Positions 12,315-26,005 of a DNA stretch of 64,000 bases are shown piece by piece; within the stretch, counting starts at the first letter, position 1; each line of letters starts with the position of its first letter. Both the position numbers and the translations under genes were made by a program. Source of the stretch: Globodera rostochiensis (taxonomy: Eukaryota; Nematoda; Chromadorea; Rhabditida; Heteroderidae); NCBI GenBank assembly GCA_018350325.1, contig JAEVLN010000021.1:1409850-1473849 (forward strand), in the 5' to 3' direction. The notes under the pieces were generated by a model that made no database searches, was not told where the DNA came from, and worked only from the letters and a program-made list of their open reading frames with translations.

Positions 12315-12992
12315 CTAATTAAAGTAGATGCTAATTAAAATCTTCATTGACATTATAAATAGTAAGCAATTTTTAGTTAAATTAGAAATGAGATGTAGTG
12401 AATGACGAAAGTTAACTCCGCGCCATTAAGGTGTTTAATTTTTATTTGTATTTTTTTAAATCCGCGTGCATTCATTCAATAAAAATAGAAAATTGAGCAT
12501 GTGATTTCACCTGAAAAACGCCAGGCAGTTTACTTTGTGCGCATATTCATATTTAAAATTTATTTTATAACTATCTATAATAGTTATAATTTTTTGTCTA
12601 ATTTAATATTCTCTTTAATATTGATATAAATTTACCTGTATGATTATTATATAAATTATGTTGACCTTTTGTTTTTATTTTTAAATCCTTGAATTTATAA
12701 TTCTAAATGTGTTTCATAATATTATTAAAGTTTTCATTACGAAGATGCCGGATTTTAGGTGTGAAAATCATATCCATAGCGTTGGTCAGTCAATTTAAGT
12801 GTTTTGATTCATTTTACATTGTTAAATTATTAAAATAAAGTAATATTCAAATTAAATTAAATTAAATAAAGCATAAAGCACGTTCTTAATAAAATTAAAC
12901 TTTGGGGTTTCAGTTTTTAGTGATAAGAAATTTATATTTAATTTTGTAAAATAATTATTTCTTTATGTCAATATTAAGAACAGATTTAATAA

Positions 12993-13215
12993 AAATTTTT
13001 GAAATTGATACATATTGAAACTCGAAGGTGGTTTAATTGAAATTGATATATTTAAACAAATACATTATTTACAAATAAATTGTTTGGCTTTAAAACATTT
13101 TAACAACCAATTTTCACAGTTCGTTTAAAATTAATGTTCAGAATAAGTTAAAAAATAATTATGCGACAAAACATTTGGAAAAAGTTAATCCAGCAAAATT
13201 AATTTTAAAAATTAT
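12993..13215 (+). repeat. Dispersed repeat R2, copy 1
   Basis: About 220 bases starting TTTTTGAAATTGATACATAT recur in direct orientation at 20836-21060, with perhaps 85-90% identity by eye. Both copies are in the same T-rich domain. The repeat has no visible terminal inverted repeats or coding potential. It may be a fragment of a larger segmental duplication. Confidence 0.8.
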
Positions 13216-14482
13216 CATTCAAAATTTTAGAAGAGTGTCATACGTATTTTGGAGCTTTATTTTTGGATTTAGATGTATTAACAACCAATTAAAGCTAAAT
13301 TATCTTTTTAATTTTTGCAATCTTCAACAGAATTGTACTTGTTTAGAATTAAGAATTATTTTAATTTTGCCCTTTGGTGTTGGCGTAAGTTATAAATTCA
13401 TGTGATTTATGACAATAAATACTTTTGGTATTTTTAAAATTAGACCCTCTTTGCCGTTCAACCGGCTATTTTTCAAACAATTTAAGTTATAAAATTATAT
13501 TTTTCTAATTAAAATTGTATTTTCACCAGATAATGATTGACATTAAATTTAAGTGTTTGTCTTGAATTTTTTTAAAATTAAATACCAACCCAATTTTTCT
13601 GTGTTCAAGGTTTACTTATGTTCTATTTTGTTTATTTGTTTTTTCATTCAAAGATATACATCCTTTTCTTGATAAAACAATACCATAACGCAAATTTTTT
13701 TAATATTGGTTAATTTAACATTTGAATTTTAAAGAAGTTGCTAATCGCGCGAAAATCGGACTTTTTTTTTGGTTACCGTATTAATGTTTTATTAAATTCA
13801 TAATTAATAAATATTTCTGATATTTTGTAGTTCATGCAAATATTTTATTTTATTAGGAGTTTTTTAAATTTAAAATAAACATTTATTCTCTTTTAATAAT
13901 CATTCTTGGGCTTCGCAACCTATTTCCTCCATCAATTTTTTGATCTCGCTGAATGGGCCGCCAAACTCTTCACTCTCTGATTATGAATGCGCCGTCAGTT
14001 TGATCGTATTTCTTGCAATATTTAATGGAATTTATTTTGTTTTATTTGATTTATTTGAATGTTTTAGATAAATTTCTTGTCCTAATCTTTGGATTGATTT
14101 TATTACAAATTATTTTTAAATACTAAAATAAGTTTTAAACAATGTATTCAATTTTAATTGTCCATTATTAATTTCCCTCAAGTCACGATTCTTTATTCCA
14201 GAGTAAAAATTTGTAATATTTTTTCCGCACGTTTTTTGCTATTCTTTTCGTAAACCATTTCAAGTTCTTTTGTGTCTCAGAATCAATCGTTAAAATAAAA
14301 ACCCATTTCTTAATTGTATGCATTTTATACCAAATAATAATTTTTTCAAAGCCTTTCAGAAGTTGAAAAATAAACATTATTTTATTGTTAACAAATATTT
14401 TATTTATATTTTGGAAAATCATTTATTTACGTTGTTTATGTCTACCAAAATTGTGAGACAATAATTTTCATATTACACTGAC

Positions 14483-14551
14483 CATGAGTCGCCCTATCCT
14501 ACCGTTACCATTTCTAAAGGGGTGTATGTATGAATGAATGCGATTATGAAT
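14483..14551 (-). pseudogene. Fic-domain signature fragment (exon or fossil)
   Basis: A 23-codon minus-strand stretch contains IHPFRNGNGRIGRLM. This is an exact match to the Fic active-site motif HPFx(D/N)GNGRxxR, with the catalytic His, the phosphate-binding GNG and the Arg all present. The preceding residues (IHNRIHSY) fit the helix that leads into the motif. Fic proteins transfer AMP or related groups to hydroxyls of target proteins; animals have one member, FICD, in the ER. In-frame stops lie immediately upstream (TGA) and five codons downstream. GTCAGT after the last codon could be a donor, but there is no AG acceptor upstream, so the fragment is probably broken. A paralogous copy lies at 28.1 kb. 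Confidence 0.55.
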
Positions 14552-16229
14552 TCATTAATTAATAATGATGATATTTTTACCGCAAAAAAAACATTATTAT
14601 TTAGTGTTGACATTAATTTTTTAATTTGAACCTTTTAAGTTCGTAAATAAATTATTAATTTATAATTTTTTTTACTTAGGTAATTTTGGCAACGTATCAT
14701 TTTTTTTTTTGCTTAAATTATAATCAGTTATTTTATGTCTGCTTAAGTTGCTACCCTAACCTCATTATTTAAATATATAACGATTTAAATGTTTTTTTAA
14801 ATTTTATTAGATAGAAGAAATTGGTGGACGACAAATGACCCGAGTTGATGTCTTTTAAAACGCTCTTTAACACTCTTGCTACCTTCCCATTTGGATTTAT
14901 TTTATTTCAATTTGGGGTAAATATTTTGATCATCTTTAATCACGCTGGCTTATCAAATTGCCACACATGCACATAGAGTTATGGTATTTTTTGCGCTTTG
15001 GATTTTGGCTTTTCCTAATTGTTCTCTTTTACCAATAATCAACATATACTAAGTTAAATTCATTGTATTTAAATAATAAATATTTTTGATATTTTTAAAA
15101 TACATTCTGCATTATAGTAAATAAACATTGTAATTTTATAATATATATTAATTATTTCTTTAATACGGGAATCATTTTTTGTTAATTTAACATAAACTTT
15201 TGTTTGCATTAACGCTTAGAATATAGGTTAAGAATTTACTTAATAAGTTTTTTATAGAGATAAGATCATATTTTTTTAAATTGCATGTTGTAATTTGTGT
15301 CCGACTGGCTTTTTAAAATATTAAAATGGCGCGTTGTACACTATTTGACAAGCATTTTCTTCGGACTCATTATAAATTATTTAAGCACACCGACGATGGT
15401 AACTTCAACTCTTAAAAAGAAATGATTTGTATTTCTATAATTTATCTGAACAACTGTTAGATTATTTGAATTTTTTTTCAATTTCTCACCAAATTGACTG
15501 AGAAAAATAGGCATTTTACACATAATATTAATAACATATTTTATTAATGATATAATAAAAACTAAACTTTGATAAAGAAAATTATGAAGTTAAGCGAAAA
15601 TATTATTATTATTTTAAATAAGTTATAAATAATGGAAATGCTAGTTCCTAATTTCCACTAATAATGTTGCAATTCGAATAAGTTCTAGGATTTATTTTAT
15701 ACTTGTTTTGTTTTTTGATATATAGAAATTGTTTTAATATCTTTTGGCAATAATACTGGAACAAATAATTTATTATATATATTTTTATGTTTTATGTGCC
15801 AATAATATGCGTTTCAGGATGTTTAAATTAATATCTTTTAAATCTATAAATAATGGAGTGGTCTTTGACCAGTCGTTATTTTAATTTGTTATTTTTACAA
15901 ACTCCCATGTGGGTTTTATTTACCGACTGTCTTGCGACTTTAAGCTAATAGTTTTTTATTTTTTTACAATAAGTCGGTATTTACATTATTTATTTTAAAG
16001 GTATTAAAATTTTCGTTTTTTTTCGCCTCTGGGCTTGACTCATAGACCGATTATTTAATTTTTTTTATAGGTGATTTATCTTAAGTCTACCGTAATTCTT
16101 TTGTTTTGATTTAATATTTAATTATTTTTATAATTGTCAATGACTTTATATTATGAATTTGTCGTTAAAACCAACAACCGCAGCATAAAATTTACCCAAT
16201 TTTTTTTTTTTTGCCAAGAAAAATGAATG

Positions 16230-16350
16230 GTTCTCCCCCCCCCGATCAAATCAATGGGCATGGCGAAGCAAGCTCTGTCCGACCCGAGCTAAACCGAGCC
16301 GATGAATTGTCTCCTGAGGGGAGGGGCAAAGCAAGCAGTTTTTTAAATAA
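16230..16350. other. GC-rich islet with C10 run
   Basis: This GC-rich islet begins with a run of about ten C and contains the related words GGCGAAGCAAGC and GGCAAAGCAAGC. The minus strand has a strikingly good acceptor (TTTGCCCCTCCCCTCAG), then 20 open codons and TGA. It could be a terminal exon or a piece of a decayed transposon. Nothing is recognised. Confidence 0.25.
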
Positions 16351-17499
16351 AAAGTTTACACCTTTTTATTAACATATTTTAATTTTAAAATATTTTGAAA
16401 ATTCGGTTTTTTGTCAAAACTTTTAAAAAAAAGTCCCAATAAAATGTCAAATAACATTGATTTGAAATCGAAAGATTTAATCTTAATCATTCATTCACTA
16501 AATTGTCATATAGTATGTTTTTTTTGTTCAAAACAAAAACTCTTTATACATTAAGTTCTATTTTAAATGTTTTTTTCATTCTAATACAATTTAAGTAAAT
16601 TTAATTGTTTGTTCAATTTATTAATTAAATAACAAAAGAAATAATCAATATAGTGAATTTAGATATAAATTTTTGTGTATTTGTTATTTATATTTTAAAG
16701 GTATTGCAAAGAAATGTCTGAGGATAATGAGCGTTGAGATTAAAAAGTTATTAATATTTTTGAAAATCCTTGTTGTTGCTTGAATTTTTTCATTAATTCT
16801 CACAATCTCAGATTTCCAGAACTTGACATTTTTTTTTTTGTCAGGCTTACTCTTCAAGCATATTTTTAAGCATTTGTTTAATGAAAATTTCAAGCTTTGC
16901 TTATTAATTTAATTTTATATAATAAAATGTAATATGATAAAATGAATTGCTTTTGTTTCTAGACAATTTTATCAAAGGATATAATAATTTAAATAACAAA
17001 GTTATTTAGTCTTTTGTTTAAAAAAGCATTTTTAGATTCAATTTATGTAAATTCTTATTAACTAAATATTGTTTTTTTGTCGATGCAAATTCTTATATAT
17101 TGTTCGTAAGCTTGTTTTTAAGCATTTATTTAATTAATATTTAAAAGAAATCTTGGATAGTGCGTTGAATGTTGTATTTTTTGCTGAGCTTTTTTTAAGC
17201 TAGTTTATATTTTTTTAATTTGTGAATTATTCTATTATTATTAAAATATTGTAATGCCTGGGTTTCTAAACTTTATTAATTTCTTTAAATTTGCTTCAAA
17301 CAATTTTTAAGCTTCGTTGTAAGAGATTTTACAAAACATTCGCAAATCTTTTAAATATTAATTTAGTAATTTATTATAACAAAAAATAGTAAAAGACTGC
17401 TGTGTCTTATTATATGATAATTTATTTTTATAAATTGTATATTTTTAAATTATCAAATATATAAGCGTTATTTTTGCAGACAAATTGTATGCTGATTTT

Positions 17500-17566
17500 A
17501 CGCGACTCGTCTCTTTGCTCTGCGACTCTTCGGACTCTTGGTATTGCTCTGCGACTCGTTCGTATC
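17500..17566. repeat. Imperfect ~30-bp tandem duplication
   Basis: TTGCTCTGCGACTC occurs twice about 30 bases apart, with flanking GACTCGT/GACTCTT variants, giving a degenerate two-copy tandem repeat. It is GC-rich compared with its surroundings and open in several frames on both strands, so it is not used as coding evidence. Confidence 0.6.
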
Positions 17567-20500
17567 AAAAATAAATTTTTATTACTTTTTGATTAGATAT
17601 TAAAAAAAAATTTAATTCTATTTTTTGTGACTTATTCTTTTATTTTAAAAGGTTGGTTGTAAATAAAATTTGATTTTTTTGATTTTTGTATAAAGAGCCG
17701 AAATCTATAAATAATGATATTTTTATTTTTTTATTTTGGTATTATCAAATTAATTCCTTACCTTATTTTACCAATTTTTTAGCAAATTGACTTATGATTA
17801 AGGTTGTAAAATTTATTTACTTGTATAATTCAAAGAGAAGAAAAACAAATATTAATTTTATTTTTGTATCACCATTATATGGTAAGATTTTATTGCCTTT
17901 GATGGCGGGCCAAGGCAACTACATTCTCAGGATTTCTGATAAATAAAAATTAATTAAGTTGTTAAAGATCTTTGCTTAAGATTTTATTGGGATCAATTTT
18001 ACCAGTCATTTAGAGAAGGAAATTACTATTAGTTTTTTGGTTATTCTTTTAATTATATTAATAGCGGATGGGTAAGTGATTATTGGTATCACCGGGAAGA
18101 ACACAAAGATTATCCACGTAATTTTAACCATAATTTAATTTTTTAATTTGTTACTTTTAGCAAACTCCGTGAAAAAATTTGGTTTTATATCATTAAGAAT
18201 TTTGATAGATTTTAAATATTCAGTAGACAAAAACAAACCAAATGTATTTTTAAAAAATGTAGATTGTAATTTTTTTATGCAAAAAGATAAATTTTTATTT
18301 TTTATTCGCTAATATTATAATCTTGTTCAAATTCTTTTTTTGCTAAATTTCAATCCCTTTATTTAATTATTCAAATATTAAATGTGTTTTATTTATAATA
18401 TTAAACCTTTTACTTTATTTAAACTACTGCATAATTGCTACCGTTTATTGAAGAAACGGGTTTTATTTATGGCTGTATTTTGTTTTTTCTTAAATGCATC
18501 GGTGCGTTGTTTTGTACATTTTGTAAATAAGTTTAGTAACTTTGTATTGTTTTACAGTATATTATTGAAATTTTTATTATTATAGATTTAAATTTTTGTT
18601 TTACGGTTTGTTGTAAAGTTGTAAAATTATAATCTTTGTGTTTTAAATAGTTGATTGGCTGGTAAGTTTTTTTATTAAAAATAAATTAAAAATTAGGAAG
18701 AGGTAAAATTGTTTTAATCTTTAATCTGCACATTAAAATAATTTTGCATTTTATTTTCTATTTATTAGTGTAATACACGTATATTTAATGAACATACTTT
18801 TTTGCATTAAACTTTTGTTTTCTTTTTTATTTTATGATTTGGTAAGTTATTATAAAAACGTAATTAAATAATATTTTATTCACTGTGGCCATAAGACGAA
18901 TAAAATTTACTTTTATATGTTTGCTGATTTTAAGAAGAGTCGAACACTTTCATAATTGTTATTTTTTCAGTAAACTATTGAAAAAATCGAAGTTATTTAT
19001 TTTTTAATTAAATTTTAATTTCTTAAATTATCAATAAGTTGTTTACATAAAATAACGAAATTTTAGAATATCTTCTAAATTTTTATTAGTCGCAATTAAC
19101 ATTGAAGCATTGCCTATTTATTGAAGATTAAATATCTTTCTGTATTAGTTGAAATTATTTAGATATTAGTTATAAATTGATATTAATTTTTTTTGAACAA
19201 ATAAAACAAAAAATTATTTTTTCCATTTCATCCTCAACGGCTTTGTTTCTAACTTATTACGAACCCAAAGTATAATTTTTTATTAAAAACTTTATTAAAT
19301 ATAAATTTAAGAACATTTTTTAAAAGATAATGTTAAATAACTATTTGTTAATTGTTGTACAAAAAGATATTTGGTGAGAACACTGCGAAGTATTCTTTTA
19401 TCAGTTTAATTAAAACTTAATTATTATTCGAAGATTTGAGATTTTGTTTATGTCGTCTTCCAATTCATTTTATTCTATTTTTGTCTATAAATATTATTAA
19501 TGTTTTGATATGTTTTTTTAGCGCTGTAAGAATAACGTTTTTTGCAAAATTTCATCTTTATAACTATGAATACTAAAATATATATAATCACAAATAACGG
19601 TAAGTTGATGCTGATGTGTTTTAGGTCAATGTAATTACATATTTATTTAGCAATTAAATTTACTCGTTTTTATTAATGTTTTTATGATATAAGAACAACA
19701 TATTACGCTTTTATAATTTTAACTTATGTATCTCACATCGTCCGTTTTTATTGTTCCAATTAAAGCATTTGCCGATTTCAGTTTTCAATTATTAAATCTT
19801 TTGTTATTAAAATTTTTTGAAATTAATATGCAATTTTTTGCTTCTTCAACAAAATTTTCTTGTTTAAGAGCGTGTGCAGTGTCAGCTGATGAAACCAAAA
19901 AAAACTTTTATTTTTTACAAACACGTAGATGCCGGAATTTTGCCCAGTTAATTGAATATTCTAAGTATTTATGTACCAAATAAAATAGTATGAATGCATT
20001 AGTTAATTTTAGTATGCATGTTTAAATTTATTTTATAATTTTTACCATCTATATTTTTAATGAAATATATTTGTTTTTTGATTTTATATTTTTAAATATT
20101 TTCCATGTAATTGTTTTTGAAATTTAGCTTTTATATTACCCAACAAAGCTCATTCAGCAGCTAGATTGCTCATCATCTTTTATGTTTGGAACGGTCGTCT
20201 CTAGCAAGATGCTTGATCATTTTTGCTGAAAACGCGTTAAAAATGTTGAATAAACCTTTAATTAAAAATTTACTATGCAATACCAATTTTAAAGATTTAT
20301 TGTCATTTTAATATACATATTGATTTTATTTATTTTATTTGTAATGTACACTAACATTTTGTTTGTTGGGAGCTCGATGCCGGTGGGCTTTTAGGTCGTT
20401 ATTTTTATTTATACAAATTCTGTTGCCATTTATATTTATTTAATTTATTTTACTAAAAAGGAGAACGAAAAACATTTGTAGTTAATAAAATAATTATTGC

Positions 20501-20835
20501 GTTTTTATAAATTTTTGCAAATTTTTGTATGTCGTGCATTCGTTTTGCATACGGTTCCAGATTTGGTTTTTAATATATGCTTTACAATATAAACAATACT
20601 AATTCAATTTTTAGATAAAATCGATGACGATAAATGATGGGTTTTTTCTCTCTCTTCTGCTTTCTTGCATTTCTCTACTTTTTAAATTGTTCATTAATTG
20701 ATTTACACCGAGCACAATTCAAAACATTTCTGACAAATCAGTATATTTTAATTCGTTTTTGGCGCTCACAATTCGGAGAAGATATGAATATTTTGGGATT
20801 GGAAAAAATTACTAAATTAAAGAGCAGTTTTAAGA

Positions 20836-21060
20836 AATTTTTTTGAAATTGATACATATTGAAACTCGAAGGTTGGTTTAATTGAAATTGATATGTTCAA
20901 ACAAATACATTGTTTAAAAATAAATTGTTTGGCTTTAAAACATTTTAGCAACCAATTTCATAGTTCGTTCAAAATTAATGTTGTGAAATAAGTTAAAAAA
21001 TAATTATGCGAAAAAACATTTTGAAAAGGTTATCGTAGCAAAATTAATTTTTTAAAATAT
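20836..21060 (+). repeat. Dispersed repeat R2, copy 2
   Basis: Direct partner of 12993-13215. Differences are scattered substitutions and one- to two-base indels, so the duplication is old. Confidence 0.8.
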
Positions 21061-21390
21061 TCGTTATCTGAAGAGTGAAATTTTGGACAAAATGTGTTGT
21101 GGAAGTTAGCTGTCTTTAAAAATTAGGAATTTCAAATGATTGGACGAAAACCTTTAGTCGAATTGGTCCTATTGTTCAGCCCCCGCTCCCCACCGACAAA
21201 ACTCAGTCAGCCCCGCAGGTGTTCGCCGTTCTGGGAAAATTATGCAAAAAAATTGAATTTATTCACGACTCGTAATATAAAGATGGGTTGGATTGATTAT
21301 GAGAAATATGAACAAATTTTTTAAATTATGCTGTCAACGCACAGCTCTCTCTATTTAAATTCTCTGAAAAGTATTTTTAAGAATTCTAGA

Positions 21391-21530
21391 ATGGAATTAT
21401 CATCGATGTATTTCACATAATTTTTTGAAAAAATAAAAAATATTATTGAAAAAATTGGGTTTTTTAAAAATATCAATAGGCTTAAACTTTGAACTTTGTG
21501 AGGGAAACGAAATACACACAACTAAAAGAA
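21391..21530 (+). repeat. Direct repeat R3, copy 1
   Basis: ATGGAATTATCATCGATGTA begins about 140 bases that recur at 21857-22000, about 466 bases downstream. The GC-rich islet at about 21140-21260 lies just before copy 1. Confidence 0.75.
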
Positions 21531-21856
21531 TGTTTCACAGAATAGGACTCGAATCATACTAATGTATGTTTGTTTTAAAAACATTAATTTATATATAACT
21601 TTTAATTTGGTTTTAAAATACATTTAAATATTTGTATAAAACTATTTTAAAATTCAAGTTGTAGTTGAGGTATTCGATTTCTTAAGGTAATAACCCGAAC
21701 TGTGCTACTTTAGGCTCCAAAATCTTAAAAATAGAAGATAAATAGGTGAGAAAAAAAATTCCAATAAAGGCCAAAAATCGGGGTTCATAAGCAAAATAAG
21801 TGTGAAAAAATGTGTTTAAAAATAACAACAATAGTTTAAAACTTGTTTTTTACATG

Positions 21857-22000
21857 ATGGAATTATCATCGAGGTATTTCACATCATTTTTGAAAATATA
21901 AAAATTGTTGTTGAAAAAAAATTGGGTTTTAAATATCAAAAATACTTAAAACTCGAACTTTCGCGAGGGAAACCAAATAGGTACACACAAATAAAAGAAT
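21857..22000 (+). repeat. Direct repeat R3, copy 2
   Basis: Partner of 21391-21530, with substitutions and small indels. It looks like a diverged local tandem duplication of about 466 bases. Confidence 0.75.
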
Positions 22001-23577
22001 TTAGAAATTTTTTTTTGAAAAGATATAAAAGAAATTTATTATTTCTTGTAAATATATGTGCGCTGTATACTCGTTGTTACCCCCTGCCGTTTTTTTGTAG
22101 ACATAGATTTCGAGTTACAAAATTTCTCAACATTTAATTTAAATTTTGATTTCAAGACTCATTATGATTATTATTCGTAGTTTTAATATTTTAAAGTAAA
22201 ATTAAAAAATATGTTTTCGCGATATTTTTTATCAAACTAAGTTTTTGAATAGAAATTCTTTGATGAAAGGTTCGTGATTTGTAGTTTGTCTGATTATGAT
22301 TTTACCTATTGATTTTGATTTTTGGCTAAAATTTTAAAGAATCAAAATTAGTATTTAAATTTAGTAGATTAAATACCAATTAAATAAATAAACGATGTAA
22401 ATTAGCACACCAGAAGCTTATATATTTTATGAAACGATAATTAAAAATGTAAATCAAATAAAATTTATCTTTTCACAATTAATTATAAAAAGTATTTATA
22501 TATTCAAACAAATTTTGTAAAAGAATATTATACGCAAACATGTAAAATAATAAATAAATTCTCGATATAGACGTTGCCAATTTCGTTAAAATAATTGAAT
22601 TCACATAAGCAATTTTTTAAGCAAAGGAAAATAGAGATAAAAGTCTAGTAAAAGAAGATAGAAATATCTACTCTAAAGTTTTATTTGGAAAATTTTATTC
22701 ATTATCGAATAATTTTATATTTATTTAGGTGCTTTATTAACAGTTTTATTTTAATAATTTAAACTTACTCGTTGATCGGTGCGTTAGACTTTTTTTAAAT
22801 TAAAATCTACGGTTAATTGTTCTTGAATGATATTTAATATCCGTTATACTTATGGTATTTACGATCAAATCATATGATATTTAAAGCCTAAATATGAATG
22901 TTTAACTTTTATATTAAGACTATCCGCCCATTGGTGCTTCAAATCACGCCCAAGGATGAGTCGATTGCTTGGTGGGAATTGGCGTCGTCCATGCGGCTCG
23001 ATCACGCACAGGAGAAGCAAAGAAATATCTCTGGATATGAGCGTTGTTTATTAATATTTTTAAAATATCAAATAGTTCAAGTTTTACCCATTTAGTCGAT
23101 GAATAAACTTTCGTTTGTCTAATCATAGAAGTTTAAATTTAATTTTAAAAAGCACAATGGGGGGAGTTTGTAAATTTCCTCTCGTAATTTTGTCAGACTT
23201 TTAATTAAATACTCGGAGTGAGCATCCATCTTGGATTCATCATTGTTCTGCTGAATTTATATAAATTCTTATGTCTGCGTAAATTTAGGCATACACTGTT
23301 TAATTATTGGATGGGTAACTTATATTAATATTCTTCAAATTATTATAGAATATTTTGGTTTTGTTTTCTATGCTTGTTACTCTATTTGACTTTGAGCAAT
23401 AATATAATTAGCAATTTAATTCACTATGTAAATCACGCCTTAGCTTGTTTGACTTTTGATGTATAAAATGTATAATATTTAATGAAGCATCTGATCATTG
23501 CATAAAAAATAATTTTAAATTTGAATAAAATATTAATAATTTTGCATCTGTATTTACAAGTTTATTTGTAATAATTT

Positions 23578-23930
23578 TGAGTTACAATTACTGGCCAGCG
23601 TCTGCATTATTTTTGCACTATCCCTTTTCCGGAGCTTAGCCTCGCTCTCTTGAGCCTCTTTTGAATTGAAGTTGAAGTGTCATTGACATCTGTAAAGTAA
23701 GACGTCTTACAATTAAACTGCCACGGGAAATAATTAGCAGATATCACTGTTATTTTTTATAGTTGGAATTTGTTTGTTTGAAAATATTTTAACGCTTTGG
23801 CTTTTTGGAGCATTGGGGCAATACTAAATTAAAACTCTATGACCTCTCTGAATATAGTTATTCTGCAAAAAGTATGCATCAACTCGCAGAGAGCTTCAGC
23901 TTGCGTTGCTTTTATTTTGTTTAATTAGTT
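23578..23930 (+). repeat. Inverted dispersed repeat R4, copy 1
   Basis: About 350 bases recur in inverse orientation at 49567-49985, including CTGGCCAGCGTCTGCAT and GAGGCTCAAGAGAGCG on the respective strands. Both copies keep the 14-bp palindrome GTAAGACGTCTTAC (here 23697-23710). On the strand where it reads TTTACAG/AT, the downstream frame (VN-TSTSIQKRLKRAR) is preserved in both copies. This may be an old exon or only conserved repeat sequence. Confidence 0.8.
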
Positions 23931-24586
23931 TGTAACGTATAAATATAATTTTTTATTTCATTATACTTAACAAAAATGTTTTGCATTGTAGAAATCGGTA
24001 AGGCAAGTAAATTTATTATTAAATTCAAGGTTAATTAATTTAATCATTTATTTATTAATTTATTATTAGTTTATTATTCAATTATAACTATAGACATTGT
24101 TATTATTTTTATTTTGTAATACTTTTTTGGTTAACTTTCGTCTTTTTTTTTAAAATGAAATTAAACCAAAATTAAAAATGATTAATATAGTTTGTTTTTT
24201 AATAACACAAAAATAAAAAACCTAAAGATATTTTTCAAAAATTACATGCGTGTTTGTTATTACGGATAATGTTAGATAACCCTTAATCATCAACGTCCTA
24301 TGTGATTAGTTAATATTTGTTAATTTGGTAGATCGTTTTAATTAATAGCCGAGATAATAATTAGATATTGTTTGATTATCTCTAAGACTAAATTTTATAA
24401 TTTGTTCTTAATTTATATATTAAAAGTAATCGTAGATTAGCAACATTTTTCTTATAATATTTTCATTCCAATTATGGAAGCCAGCCAAAACAAACTAACA
24501 ATTATTAAACCCTAAAGACGTTTTTAAATTACTTCACTTCGTATAAGTTTAGAAGTCAGTATTGAAAATTTAACAAGACTAACTAG

Positions 24587-24804
24587 TTTTTAGATGGGGT
24601 GAGTTGATGACCAAATTACTCTAACCGTCTGACTCTCTCTTTTTAGCACACTATTTATTCAAAAAATAAAATGTTCAAGAAATTAACTAAAACAATTTTT
24701 AGATGGGGTGCGTTGATGTCTAAATTACTCTCGCCGTCTGACTCTCTCTTTTTAGCATACTCTTTCTTCAAAAAATAAATGTTAACTAAAGCAATTTTTA
24801 AAAA
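24587..24804. repeat. Tandem duplication, 109-bp period
   Basis: Two adjacent copies, each starting with TTTTAGATGGGGTG and containing CCGTCTGACTCTCTCTTTTT, are offset by 109 bases with substitutions and a few small indels. About 50 bases of the first copy (24631-24680) also recur inverted at 46269-46318. An open minus-strand frame covers the second copy, but its partner is broken by stops. Confidence 0.8.
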
Positions 24805-24893
24805 ATATATCAGGCAATCTGTGCAAGCTCTGCACAGTTTGCGCGTAGCGAGGTTTTCAATCCGATGATAAGTCATTATTTTACAGTCTCGAA

Positions 24894-25634
24894 CAGGGCT
24901 TTTCAATCGGAAAAACCAAAAAAACGTGGAACATGAGTCCAAAAACGTGTAAAATCCGTGGTAAATTTTTTAAACATGGCCATTTTTTAAGCCGTTAATT
25001 TAATGTGAAATTGTGCGAACAATAATTAACGAGCATATTTATCACCATTTTTTACCTTTTGAGCAAATTTGGCTGAGAAAAAAAGTAATTATGGGCATGG
25101 GGGCAAGTCAAATCGGAGTTAAACTTAAATTTTTTTTTCGCGAGAGGGGGACTTGAAGGAAAAAGTCGCCTTTTAGGGGTCCTTTTTATTGCATTTTTTT
25201 AAGGAACTTCAAAGAACTTTTTTTTGAAAATCCGCTTTACTTTTGGGGGGGGGGAGGCAGGGGTCGGCGGTGCCGATAGGCGGCGGCGAGAAAATTTTCA
25301 ATTTTGACTCATTTTGTTAACAGATTTTCCATCAAAATTTTTAAAAAACGGTCAATTTTTTAAGCTTTTTAAGAATGGAAAGGTCCGGCACCGGAATTTT
25401 TTTTTTGAGATTTTACAAGAGTTGTAAAGAAAAGCGGTGCAAATACTGATGAAATGTTTACAAATTTTTAAAATATATCCAATAAATTGAGAGCAAGTCC
25501 ATTCGATGCTAAACCGTGGAAAAAACCTGACAAAAAACGCCAAAACATGGAAAAGGTGCCAGCTTTAAAAAACATGGCCCGCTTTTTTTAGAAGCAAATG
25601 GCGGAACAGAACCCCAAAACATGGTTTTTGTTGC
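24894..25634. mobile_element. Candidate hAT-like non-autonomous element
   Basis: A CAGGGCTTTTCAATCGG start, typical of hAT termini, is followed by about 740 bases unlike the surroundings. They contain short G runs and a GC-rich core at about 25250-25295. The core word GGGTCGGCGGTGCCGATAGG is shared with elements at 39.9 kb (inverted) and 55.08 kb. The right end is not clear, the inverted repeat is weak and I find no convincing 8-bp duplication. The minus-strand frames across it (24655-24942, 25352-25543) are not transposase-like. Confidence 0.4.
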
Positions 25635-25962
25635 AGTCTTTCTAATATGTGTTTTCATAAAGTTTTCTAAACATTTTTGATTATATTAAGAAAATATTGA
25701 TTTGAAGGTTTTTCTTATCAATCAATTATTCAAATATTTGCTGTATTCCTTGACTACTATTTTAATATAAATTTATTAAATCATAGAAACTATTGTTAAT
25801 TCATTTCAATTAATAAGCATGCGTTTTTAAATTTCATTGAGTGAAAACGTCATAAGTTTAGAATATTTTCTTATCTAAATTAATTATTCAAAGTAAAATG
25901 AGTTTTATTGTGTCAATAGTTTTTTGTAGTCGTACAAAGGCATGGACAGATGATATGCCCCA

Positions 25963-26005
25963 CTCGTGCACGGACGAACCCGCTCGTGGACGGACAAACG
26001 CACTG
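25963..26005. repeat. Short GC-rich tandem repeat
   Basis: CACTCGTGCACGGACGAAC and CGCTCGTGGACGGACAAAC stand side by side as a two-copy imperfect repeat of about 20 bases, inside a small GC-rich islet with open minus-strand frames. Function is unknown. Confidence 0.6.

Noticed and set aside
19726..20846. Plus-strand ORFs of 85 and 70 aa, the second starting with a signal-peptide-like stretch
   Set aside because: T-rich DNA yields Phe/Leu-rich frames of this length by chance. The first also has an equally open minus-strand reading after a good acceptor (TTTCATCAG at about 19890).
22898..23126. Overlapping ORFs on both strands over a GC islet
   Set aside because: Three frames across the islet are open and all look protein-like. 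No splice or homology evidence selects one, so none is annotated.
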